From the NCBI GenBank assembly GCA_021604925.1, contig BQJX01000008.1:1-16674 (forward strand): a DNA stretch of 16,674 nucleotides, given 5' to 3'. Below are positions 5,406 through 11,952 of this stretch, in pieces. Made by a program: the position numbers and the translations under genes. This stretch comes from Gemmatimonadota bacterium (GTDB taxonomy: Bacteria; ARS69). How positions within the stretch are numbered: the stretch's first letter is position 1; every line of letters begins with the position of its first letter. Below the pieces are notes generated by a model. The model did no database searches. It was not told the origin of the DNA and saw only the letters and a program-made list of their open reading frames with translations.

Positions 5406-6723
5406 GGGGTCCTCCGTCACGGATGAGTTCGTCGATGGCGCGAGCGGCGGCCTGGCCGTCGTGCGCCGCGTTCACGACCTCTTTCCCGCCGTTCAGCGCA
5501 TCGCCGCCGGTGAACACGCGCGGGTTGCCGGTGCGTCCGGTGGCAGGGTCCGCCACGATGCGCCCGCGATCGTCCACCTCCACGCCGGGGAACGACCGGG
5601 CCAGCTCCACCAGCTTGGACTGTCCGATGGCCAGCAGCACCAGATCCGTGGGCAGGACGCCGTGCTCCACGTCGGTGGCGCGGCCGCCTTGGGCCTCCGC
5701 GAGGCGAACCCCGGACAGTGCGTCTCCCTCGCGGAGAACCTCGGTCACCACCACGTCTTCCACCAGCACCACGCCGCCGCGGAGCGCTTCGTCGGACTCG
5801 TGCCGGTACGCGCCCATCTCGGCGGCACTGCGTCGATACAGGAGATACACGGTCTCCACACCCAGGCCGCGCAGTTCGCGCGCGGCGTCGATGGCCGTGT
5901 TGCCGCCGCCCACCACGACCGCCTGGGTGATGCCTTCCAGCGAATAGGATGCGTCGTTCTTGATGCGCTCGATCCACTCCACGGCGCCCAGCACCCCGGG
6001 GCCCTCTTCTCCCGGCACGCGAAGCCGCGAATCGGGGCCGAGGCCCGGCCCCAGGAACACCGCATCGTGGCGCGCCAGCACTTCTTCGGCCGTGAGGTCA
6101 CGCCCGATCTCCACCCCGGTTTCCAGGTCAACCCCGAGCGCGAGAATCGACTCCACCTCTTCCAGCGCGTCCTCGGCGGGGAGCTTGTACGGAGCCACGC
6201 CGGTCGTGTTCAGTCCGCCGGGCAGCGCGCGCTTCTCGTAGATCACAGGTCGATGTCCCAGCAGGGCCAGCTGTCCGGCGCACGCCAGCGAGGCGGGGCC
6301 GCCGCCCACCAGGCCGATCGAGCCGGGACGAGCGGCGTTCAGCCGGGGCAGCAGTTCCGGTCCGCCGCCGTGGTCCATGGCGTGCCGCTGCAGGCGACCG
6401 ATGGCGATGGGGGGCTGCCCGTCGTCGTGGTACACACAGCTGCCTTCGCACAGGACCTCCACCGGGCACACGCGCGCGCAGCTGGCGCCGAGAAGATTGG
6501 CCGACAGGATGGTGCGGGCGGAGCCGCGCAGGTTCCCGGTGGCGATCTTGCGAATGAACGTGGGGATGTCGATGGACGTGGGGCAGGAGCGGATGCACGG
6601 CGCGTCGAAGCAGTAGAGACAGCGCGCCGCCTCGCGCCGGGCTTCCGACTCCGAGAGCGCGGGCGCCTTGTCGGAGAAACGCGTCTCCAGGCGCCCGGCG
6701 GGAAGATCGAACCGTTCCGTCAT
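5398..6723 (-). CDS. preT: Dihydropyrimidine dehydrogenase NAD(P)H-accepting subunit PreT
   Basis: A 441-residue flavoprotein like the N-terminal half of animal DPD and the GltD small subunit. It takes electrons from NAD(P)H and passes them through Fe-S clusters to PreA. The N-terminus has C35-x2-C38-x4-C43-x3-C47 and C86-x5-C92-x3-C96, then Q112 in IGRLQ. These spacings equal those remembered for the eight ligands of the two N-terminal clusters of DPD (C79/82/87/91, C130/136/140, Q156), so both clusters should form. The FAD site is GLVGGGPASLACAG (137-150), with Ser145 where most relatives have Gly. The nucleotide site is VVVGGGNTAIDAA (269-281), and the YRRS arginines (297-298) suggest NADPH. 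FTGGDALNGG (405-414) is the C-terminal FAD motif. Its ATG directly follows the aminotransferase stop (TAGATG) with only a weak ribosome binding site, suggesting coupled translation. Confidence 0.93.
   Translation of the reverse strand: MTERFDLPAGRLETRFSDKAPALSESEARREAARCLYCFDAPCIRSCPTSIDIPTFIRKIATGNLRGSARTILSANLLGASCARVCPVEVLCEGSCVYHDDGQPPIAIGRLQRHAMDHGGGPELLPRLNAARPGSIGLVGGGPASLACAGQLALLGHRPVIYEKRALPGGLNTTGVAPYKLPAEDALEEVESILALGVDLETGVEIGRDLTAEEVLARHDAVFLGPGLGPDSRLRVPGEEGPGVLGAVEWIERIKNDASYSLEGITQAVVVGGGNTAIDAARELRGLGVETVYLLYRRSAAEMGAYRHESDEALRGGVVLVEDVVVTEVLREGDALSGVRLAEAQGGRATDVEHGVLPTDLVLLAIGQSKLVELARSFPGVEVDDRGRIVADPATGRTGNPRVFTGGDALNGGKEVVNAAHDGQAAARAIDELIRDGGPRG
5411..5415 (-). promoter_or_regulatory. 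Ribosome binding site deciding the preA start
   Basis: On the minus strand GGAGG (complement of 5411-5415) is followed by 5 nt and GTG at 5405-5403. It lies inside the end of preT and downstream of the longer GTG start at 5420, so it points to the shorter PreA. Confidence 0.6.
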
Positions 6724-8046
6724 CTACGCGCCCATGGCCTCGAACGAGTCGCCGAAGATCCGCAACGCATCGTCCACTTCCGAGTCCGACACGGTCAGCG
6801 GCGGTGAGATCCGGATGCAGTTGCCGTTCAGGCCGCCCTTGCCGATGAGCATGCCGCGCTTGCGGGTCTCTTCGAACAGCTGGCCGGTGGCCTGGGCGTT
6901 CGGCGTGCGATCGCCGGCCGATTCGTCCACCACCAGCTCCAGCGCCTGCATAAGGCCCTTGCCCCGGACGTCGCCGATGGTCTTCGGGAAGCGTCGCTTC
7001 AGTTCCTCCAGCCCGGAGCGCAGCCGAGTTCCCGCCTGCTCCGCCCGGTCCGCCAGATTCTCCGACTCGATGATCTCGAGGGTGGCGTTGGCGGCGGCGC
7101 AGGACACGGGCGACCCGCCGAACGTGGAGATGGTGAGCTTCTGGAACGCGTCGGCGATCTCCGGCGTGGCGATGCAGACCGCCAGCGGCATGCCGTTCGC
7201 AATGCCCTTGGCCATGGTCATGATCTCCGGCTCCACGCCCCAGTGCTCGATGCCGAACATGTGCTTGCCGGTCCGCCCGAAGCCGGTCTGGACCTCGTCG
7301 CAGATGAACACGCCGCCGTACTTGCGAACGATGTCCACGGCGATCTGGAAGTACTCGGCCGGCGGCGTGATGAAGCCGCCGACACCCTGGATCGGCTCGG
7401 CCAGGAACGCGGCCACCTTGCCCACCGTGGTGGTCTGGATCAGCTCCTCGATGTCGCGCGCGCACTTCACCTCGCAGGAGGGGTATTTCAAACCCAGCGG
7501 GCACCGATAACAATAGGGCGACATGGCGTGCTTCACGCCGGCCACCTGACTGGGCACGGCGCGCCAGGCCGCGTGTCCGGTCAGCGACTGTGCCATCGTG
7601 CCGCGTCCGTGGTAGCCGTGGCGCAGCGCGATGATCTCCATGGCGCCCGTGTGCAGCTGCGACAGAACCACGGCCGTGTCGTCGGCCTCGGTGCCGGACG
7701 CGTTGAAGATGGACTTCTGCAGGCGTCCCGGGGTGATGCGCGCCAGACGCTCCGCCAGTTCCACCACGGGCACCACCGGGTAGAGGCTGGACACGTGGCC
7801 CAGACGCTGCACCTGCGCGGTGATCGCGCCGGTGACGCGGTCATCGCAATGCCCGATGGACACGGTGAGGATCCCCCCGAAGAAGTCGAGGTACTCGCGA
7901 CCGTCCACATCCTTCACGTACATGCCCTTGCCGCTCTCCAGGACCAACGGCTCAGCGTAGTAGTTGGCCACGGCGGGCTGGAGGTACTCGGCGTGCTTGC
8001 GACGCGTCTCGGCGGCGATGTTCGTGCCGGTCATCTCGGGGTTCAT
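6724..8046 (-). CDS. Class III PLP aminotransferase, AGXT2-like (beta-alanine/beta-aminoisobutyrate)
   Basis: A 440-residue cytoplasmic fold-type I enzyme. K280 in MTMAKGIANGMPL is the Schiff-base lysine, D250 in FICDEVQTGFGRTG contacts the PLP ring nitrogen, and NASGTEADD (115-123) and RHGYHGRG (142-149) build the phosphate site. LGLKYPSC and the general sequence resemble the alanine-glyoxylate aminotransferase 2 group, whose members accept beta-alanine and beta-aminoisobutyrate with pyruvate or glyoxylate. Between the ureidopropionase and mmsA steps, the expected reaction is beta-alanine to malonate semialdehyde. A C179-x2-C182-x8-C191-x3-C195 quartet is odd for a transaminase and may be structural or metal binding. 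The ATG overlaps the dihydropyrimidinase TGA (ATGA), with AGGGAGA just upstream. An ornithine, GABA or other omega-transaminase is the main alternative on sequence alone. Confidence 0.85.
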   Translation of the reverse strand: MNPEMTGTNIAAETRRKHAEYLQPAVANYYAEPLVLESGKGMYVKDVDGREYLDFFGGILTVSIGHCDDRVTGAITAQVQRLGHVSSLYPVVPVVELAERLARITPGRLQKSIFNASGTEADDTAVVLSQLHTGAMEIIALRHGYHGRGTMAQSLTGHAAWRAVPSQVAGVKHAMSPYCYRCPLGLKYPSCEVKCARDIEELIQTTTVGKVAAFLAEPIQGVGGFITPPAEYFQIAVDIVRKYGGVFICDEVQTGFGRTGKHMFGIEHWGVEPEIMTMAKGIANGMPLAVCIATPEIADAFQKLTISTFGGSPVSCAAANATLEIIESENLADRAEQAGTRLRSGLEELKRRFPKTIGDVRGKGLMQALELVVDESAGDRTPNAQATGQLFEETRKRGMLIGKGGLNGNCIRISPPLTVSDSEVDDALRIFGDSFEAMGA

Positions 8047-9428
8047 GGGATCTCCCTTCGCGTGACCTTGCGGGCCAGAAAGCGGCCCGAGCCGCGCTCC
8101 ACCTTGAGGTCTCCGTTTGCGTAGGCCACCCGTCCCTGGACGAGCACCGTGGATGGGACTCCCGTGACTTCGAAGCCCTCGAAGATGCTGCGATCGTTCT
8201 GATGATGATGCGTCTTGGCGGAAATGGTGCGGGTGCCCGCCGGATCCCAGACGACCAGGTCCGCGTCGGCGCCCACCGTGATGGATCCCTTGCGGGGATA
8301 CAGATCAAAGATACGGGCCGCGCGCGTGGACGTGAGGTCCACGAACTGATGGATGTTCAGACGCCCGGTCCGGACTCCGTGATTCCAGAGCAGCGACATG
8401 CGGTCCTGGATGCCGCCCGCCCCGTTGGGGATGATGCGGAAGTCGTCCTTGCCGCTGAGCTTCTGCTCGTGCGAGAAGGTGATGTGGTCCGTGCCCACCG
8501 TCTGCAGGATTCCCGACTGGAGCGCTCCCCACAGCGCTTCCTGGTGCTTCCTGGGTCGGATCGGCGGCGACATCACGTACGCCGATCCCTCGAAGTTCGC
8601 CTTCTCGTACACCATGTCGTCCAGCAAGAGGTACTGCGGACACGTCTCGCCGTAGGCCAGCTGGCCGCGCTCGCGCGCCCGCGCCAGCGCCGTGACCGAC
8701 TCCTGGCAGGTCATGTGCACGATGTAGGCCGTGGCGCCGGTGGTCTCCGCGATCATGAGCGCGCGGTTCGTGGCTTCGCCCTCCACCTGTGAGGGGCGCG
8801 ACTGCGCGTGATACTTGGGCGCCACCTTGCCCTGGGCGAAGAGGGAGTTCTGCAACTCCACCACCATTTCGCCGTGCTCCGCGTGGACCGTGACCACCGC
8901 GCCCAGTTCGGCGGCCGCGCGCATGGCGTGGATCAGCTCCGTATCGTCGATGCCGATCGCGCCGCGATACGCCATGAACACCTTGATGGACGTGAGGCCC
9001 TCTTCCTCCACGCACTTCCGCATCCACTCCCGGCTCTGCTCACCCCAGCTGGTCACGGCCATGTGGTACGTGTAGTCCACCGTGGCGATGCGGGCCTTCT
9101 CGTGCCACGCGGCCAGGACGTCCAGCGCGTTGTCGTCCCGACCCGGAATGCAGAAGTCGATGAACGTGGTGGTTCCCCCGGCCACGCCGGCCGCGCCGCC
9201 GGTCTCGTAGTCGTCGAGCGACACGTTGCCCATGAACGGCAGCGCCATGTGCACGTGCGGATCCACGCCGCCGGGAAAGACGTACTGGCCGGACGCGTCC
9301 ACCACGTCGTGTCCCGACGCATCCAGCTGCGGACCCACGGCCGCGATGCGGCCACCCTCGCAGAGGACGTCGCCCCGGAAGAGATCCAGCGAGGTGACGA
9401 CGGTTCCGTTCCTGATCAGAACGCCCAT
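8043..9428 (-). CDS. hydA: Dihydropyrimidinase (D-hydantoinase)
   Basis: A 461-residue cyclic amidohydrolase that opens dihydrouracil to N-carbamoyl-beta-alanine and dihydrothymine to the methyl analogue. The complete dinuclear zinc site is visible: H58 and H60 in GGVDPHVHM, K149 (carboxylated Lys) in SIKVFMAYRG, H182 in VTVHAEHG, H238 in YIVHMTC and D314 in VGTDHITF. Y154 sits at the substrate-binding Tyr position. Length and the late NIHQFVDLTSTRAARIFDLYPRKGSI segment are usual for hydantoinase/dihydropyrimidinase, whereas dihydroorotases and allantoinases differ there. The start is ATG 9428-9426, preceded by TAGGAGGG, whose TAG is also the stop of the ureidopropionase gene. It lies third in the operon, which makes the natural substrate a dihydropyrimidine rather than a hydantoin. 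Confidence 0.94.
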   Translation of the reverse strand: MGVLIRNGTVVTSLDLFRGDVLCEGGRIAAVGPQLDASGHDVVDASGQYVFPGGVDPHVHMALPFMGNVSLDDYETGGAAGVAGGTTTFIDFCIPGRDDNALDVLAAWHEKARIATVDYTYHMAVTSWGEQSREWMRKCVEEEGLTSIKVFMAYRGAIGIDDTELIHAMRAAAELGAVVTVHAEHGEMVVELQNSLFAQGKVAPKYHAQSRPSQVEGEATNRALMIAETTGATAYIVHMTCQESVTALARARERGQLAYGETCPQYLLLDDMVYEKANFEGSAYVMSPPIRPRKHQEALWGALQSGILQTVGTDHITFSHEQKLSGKDDFRIIPNGAGGIQDRMSLLWNHGVRTGRLNIHQFVDLTSTRAARIFDLYPRKGSITVGADADLVVWDPAGTRTISAKTHHHQNDRSIFEGFEVTGVPSTVLVQGRVAYANGDLKVERGSGRFLARKVTRREIP

Positions 9429-9437
9429 GGGACCCTC

Positions 9438-10310
9438 CTAGGGAAGGAGATGCGTCATGTCATCGTACGTTTCGGGGCGACGGTCCCGGTAGAACTGCCA
9501 CACGCGTCGCACTTCCTCGATCATGTCCAGGTTCAGGTCGGCTACCACGAGCTCGTCGTCGTCTTCCGACGCTTCGGCCAGGAACTGCCCGCGCGGATCC
9601 ACGAAGTAGCTGGTCCCGTAGAACTTGCCGATGTTCCAGGGCGCCTCGGTGCCGACGCGATTGATGCATCCCATGAAGTAGCCGTTGGCGACGGCGTGCG
9701 CGGGCTGCTCCAGCTTCCAGAGATACTGCGACAGACCGGCCACGGTCGCGGACGGATTGAAGACGATCTCCGCGCCGTTCAGGCCCAGCAGTCGCGCGCC
9801 CTCGGGGAAGTGGCGGTCGTAGCAGATGTACACGCCCACCTTGGCGTAGGCCGTCTGGAACACGGGGTAGCCCAGGTTGCCGGGCTTGAAGAAGAACTTC
9901 TCCCAGAAGCCGGACGTGTGCGGGATGTGGTTCTTGCGGTACTTGCCCAGATACTTTCCGTCCGCGTCGATGACGGCGGCCGTGTTGTAGTACACGCCGG
10001 CCTGCTCGCGTTCGTACACCGGAACCACGATCACCATCTGGTGCTTGGCCGCGATCGGCGCCAGCGCCTCTACCGTGGGGCCGGGAACCGCCTCGGCGGT
10101 GTCGCACCAGCGCGCGTCCTGGCTCGGGCAGAAGTACGGCCCGTCAAAGATCTCCTGCAGGCACAGGACCTGGACGCCCTGCCGCCCCGCCTCTTCGATC
10201 AGGGGCAGGTGCTTCTCGAACCCGGCCCGCTTGACCTCCACCACGGGGGTGGAGTTGTCGTTGATGGGGTTGGCGCACTGGATCAGCCCGCCCTTCACGA
10301 TTCGACTCAC
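9438..10310 (-). CDS. Nitrilase-family beta-ureidopropionase (N-carbamoyl-beta-alanine amidohydrolase)
   Basis: A 290-residue carbon-nitrogen hydrolase that would cleave N-carbamoyl-beta-alanine to beta-alanine, ammonia and CO2. The nitrilase triad is present: E53 in LCLQEIFDGPYF, K126 in KYRKNHIPH and C163 in VYICYDRHFPE, with the assisting Glu E137 in GFWEKFFF. GKYRKNHIPHTSGFWEKFFF and the FEEVRRVWQFYRDRR-like end (residues about 266-282) resemble plant and animal ureidopropionases and N-carbamylputrescine amidases. The operon favours the former. Two GTG codons stand in tandem. The second (10310) is 6 nt from AAGGAGGG (10316-10323) and is preferred, while the first (10313) is only 3 nt away. 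The gene is separated from mmsA by about 40 nt and from the dihydropyrimidinase by 9 nt. Many bacteria use an unrelated M20-type enzyme for this step, so the nitrilase form is notable. Confidence 0.9.
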   Translation of the reverse strand: MSRIVKGGLIQCANPINDNSTPVVEVKRAGFEKHLPLIEEAGRQGVQVLCLQEIFDGPYFCPSQDARWCDTAEAVPGPTVEALAPIAAKHQMVIVVPVYEREQAGVYYNTAAVIDADGKYLGKYRKNHIPHTSGFWEKFFFKPGNLGYPVFQTAYAKVGVYICYDRHFPEGARLLGLNGAEIVFNPSATVAGLSQYLWKLEQPAHAVANGYFMGCINRVGTEAPWNIGKFYGTSYFVDPRGQFLAEASEDDDELVVADLNLDMIEEVRRVWQFYRDRRPETYDDMTHLLP

Positions 10311-10315
10311 CACAT

Positions 10316-10323
10316 CCCTCCTT
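10316..10323 (-). promoter_or_regulatory. Ribosome binding site of the ureidopropionase gene
   Basis: AAGGAGGG on the minus strand precedes two adjacent GTG codons at 10313 and 10310. The 6-nt spacing to 10310 is the better one. An ATG overlapping the first GTG is out of frame and stops after two codons. Confidence 0.6.
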
Positions 10324-10350
10324 GTCCCGCAGGACGGTCCGAGCGCGCGT

Positions 10351-11805
10351 CTACCAGCGGGAGATCACGATCTTCTTGTCGGTGAAGAAGTCGAAGGCTT
10401 CGCGCCCGTGCGCCTTCAGGTCGCCGAAGAAGGAGCCCTTGGCGCCGCCGAATCCGAAGAACGACATGGGCGCCGCGACCCCCAGGTTGACCGCCGTCAT
10501 GCTGGCCGTGACCCGGTACTTGAAGTCGCGGGCGTGCTTGCCGCTGGTGGTGAAGATGGAGGTGGCGTTCGCCAGCGGATGTTGGCGAATGATCTCCAGC
10601 GCATCGTCCAGGTCGCGCGCGGTGGAGACACACAGCACCGGCCCGAAGATCTCCTCCTTGGCGATGACCATGTCGGGAGTCACGCCGTCGAACAGCGTGG
10701 GGCCCACGAAGAACCCTTCTTCCGACGTGCGCTCGCGGCCGTCCACGACCATGTTCGCGCCCTCGGCGACACCCTTGTCGATGTAGTCCAGGACCTTCTT
10801 CCGGTGCGTCGCGGAGATGACCGGACCCATGTCCGTGCCCTCCTGGGCTCCGTCGCCCATCACCAGTGCGCGCGCCCGCTGGGCCAACCCGTCGCGGACC
10901 CGATCGTGCGCGTCGCCGACGGCCAGGACCACGCTTCCCGCCAGGCAACGCTGCCCCGCGCAGCCGTAGGCGGACTCGGTGATCGCGTCCAGGGCCTTGT
11001 CCATTTCAGCGTCGGGCATCACCACCAGGAAGTTCTTGGCGCCGCCCAGCGCCTGCACGCGCTTGCCGTGCTCGGCCGCCGTGCGGTACACGTGCGCGGC
11101 CACCGGACTGGAGCCGACGAACGAGACGCCCTCCACGAGCGGATGCTCCAGGATCGCGTTCACCACGTCCTTGCCGCCGTTCACGAGGTTCAGGACGCCG
11201 GGCGGAAAGCCGGCGTCCTCGATGAGCTGGAACATGAAGCGCTGGCAAAGCGGAACCTGCTCGGACGGCTTGCAGACGAACGTGTTCCCGCACGCCACCG
11301 CGAACGGGTAGAACCACAACGGCACCATGGCCGGAAAGTTGAACGGCGCGATGCAGGCAAAGACGCCCAGCGGCTGCCGGATCGACTCGCAATCGATCCC
11401 GGTGGCCACGTCCTCGATGGCCATGCCCATGAGCAGCGAGGGCGCGCCCGCCGCGACCTCCACGCACTCGATCCCGCGGCGCACACTGCCTCGCGACTCG
11501 TGCAGGGTCTTGCCGTGTTCCCGCGTGAGGGTGGCCGCCAGTTCCTCGAAGTTCTTCTCGAGCAGGTTCTTGAACTCGAAGAGGTAGCGCGCCCGTTGGA
11601 TCGGCGGAACCTCGCGCCACGATGCGTAGGCGCGGTGGGCGGCCTGGACGGCGGCGTCCACCTCGGCGGCGCCCCCCAGGGGGACTTCGGCGATCACGGC
11701 GCCGGTGGCGGGGTTTCGCACTTGCTGGGTCTGGGACGCCGCCACGTCGATCCAACGGCCATCGACGTAGTTCTGGAGTCGTTCGACTCCGGTTTCGGTC
11801 ACCAT
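10351..11805 (-). CDS. mmsA: CoA-acylating methylmalonate/malonate semialdehyde dehydrogenase
   Basis: A 484-residue ALDH6-type enzyme. It oxidises malonate semialdehyde to acetyl-CoA plus CO2, or methylmalonate semialdehyde to propionyl-CoA plus CO2, using NAD+ and CoA. The catalytic Cys is C287 in GCAGQRCLAG. APFNFPAMVPLWFYPFAVAC (153-172) is typical of this subfamily. In QALGGAKN the general-base Glu of hydrolysing ALDHs (ELGG) is replaced by Ala252, as expected for CoA-acylating members. The ending NLGVAAPMSFFGFGG...SFFGDLKAHG...FFTDKK is the ALDH6 signature. ATG 11805 has AGGAGG 7 nt upstream. As first gene of the operon it supplies the last step of pyrimidine breakdown. It could also serve valine or inositol catabolism, but its position argues for the beta-alanine product. 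The 37-nt gap to the next gene contains only that gene's ribosome binding site. Confidence 0.93.
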   Translation of the reverse strand: MVTETGVERLQNYVDGRWIDVAASQTQQVRNPATGAVIAEVPLGGAAEVDAAVQAAHRAYASWREVPPIQRARYLFEFKNLLEKNFEELAATLTREHGKTLHESRGSVRRGIECVEVAAGAPSLLMGMAIEDVATGIDCESIRQPLGVFACIAPFNFPAMVPLWFYPFAVACGNTFVCKPSEQVPLCQRFMFQLIEDAGFPPGVLNLVNGGKDVVNAILEHPLVEGVSFVGSSPVAAHVYRTAAEHGKRVQALGGAKNFLVVMPDAEMDKALDAITESAYGCAGQRCLAGSVVLAVGDAHDRVRDGLAQRARALVMGDGAQEGTDMGPVISATHRKKVLDYIDKGVAEGANMVVDGRERTSEEGFFVGPTLFDGVTPDMVIAKEEIFGPVLCVSTARDLDDALEIIRQHPLANATSIFTTSGKHARDFKYRVTASMTAVNLGVAAPMSFFGFGGAKGSFFGDLKAHGREAFDFFTDKKIVISRW

Positions 11806-11837
11806 GTCGAATCCTCCTGTTCGAAATCAAGAGGACC

Positions 11838-11866
11838 ACTCTAGCCGACGCCGATCGCGGACACAA
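11838..11866 (-). promoter_or_regulatory. Candidate sigma-70 promoter of the pyrimidine operon
   Basis: On the minus strand TTGTGT (complement of 11861-11866) and TAGAGT (complement of 11838-11843) are separated by exactly 17 bp. They match the -35 and -10 consensus at 3/6 and 4/6 positions. The start would fall near 11831, leaving a leader of about 26 nt with the mmsA ribosome binding site. The rest of this 147-bp divergent gap holds a GATAAT at 11924-11929 on the plus strand, a possible -10 for the ATP-grasp gene, but no matching -35. No clear operator palindrome was seen. Confidence 0.3.
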
Positions 11867-11952
11867 GTGCTTCACGGTCTGCCGGTTACGTCGTTTTCGA
11901 GTGCCCTCGAAGCGCGGAATGCGGATAATGGCCCCCACGACAAGGAGCGCCG

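Larger units (their letters stand above)
4041..11805 (-). other. Reductive pyrimidine catabolism operon (mmsA to preA)
   Basis: Six minus-strand genes follow one another with gaps or overlaps of about 40, 9, -4, 0 and -8 nt and no internal terminator: mmsA, ureidopropionase, dihydropyrimidinase, aminotransferase, preT, preA. They encode every enzyme from uracil/thymine to acetyl-CoA/propionyl-CoA. The gene order runs roughly opposite to the reaction order. Co-transcription is inferred from spacing. The neighbouring permease gene is convergent, so it needs its own promoter. Confidence 0.88.

Noticed and set aside
2580..5426. Very long open frame (about 948 codons) on the plus strand across the permease and opposite preA
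   Set aside because: It is out of frame with the permease and antisense to preA, both of which have full family motifs. Its translation is Arg/Gly/His-rich low complexity, as expected from GC-rich third positions.
10045..11844. About 599-codon plus-strand frame opposite mmsA
   Set aside because: A composition shadow. mmsA on the other strand has the catalytic Cys and all ALDH6 motifs.
11924..11929. GATAAT as a -10 element for the ATP-grasp gene
   Set aside because: It is at a suitable distance from the ATG, but no recognisable -35 is 16-18 bp upstream and the single hexamer is too weak to list as a promoter.
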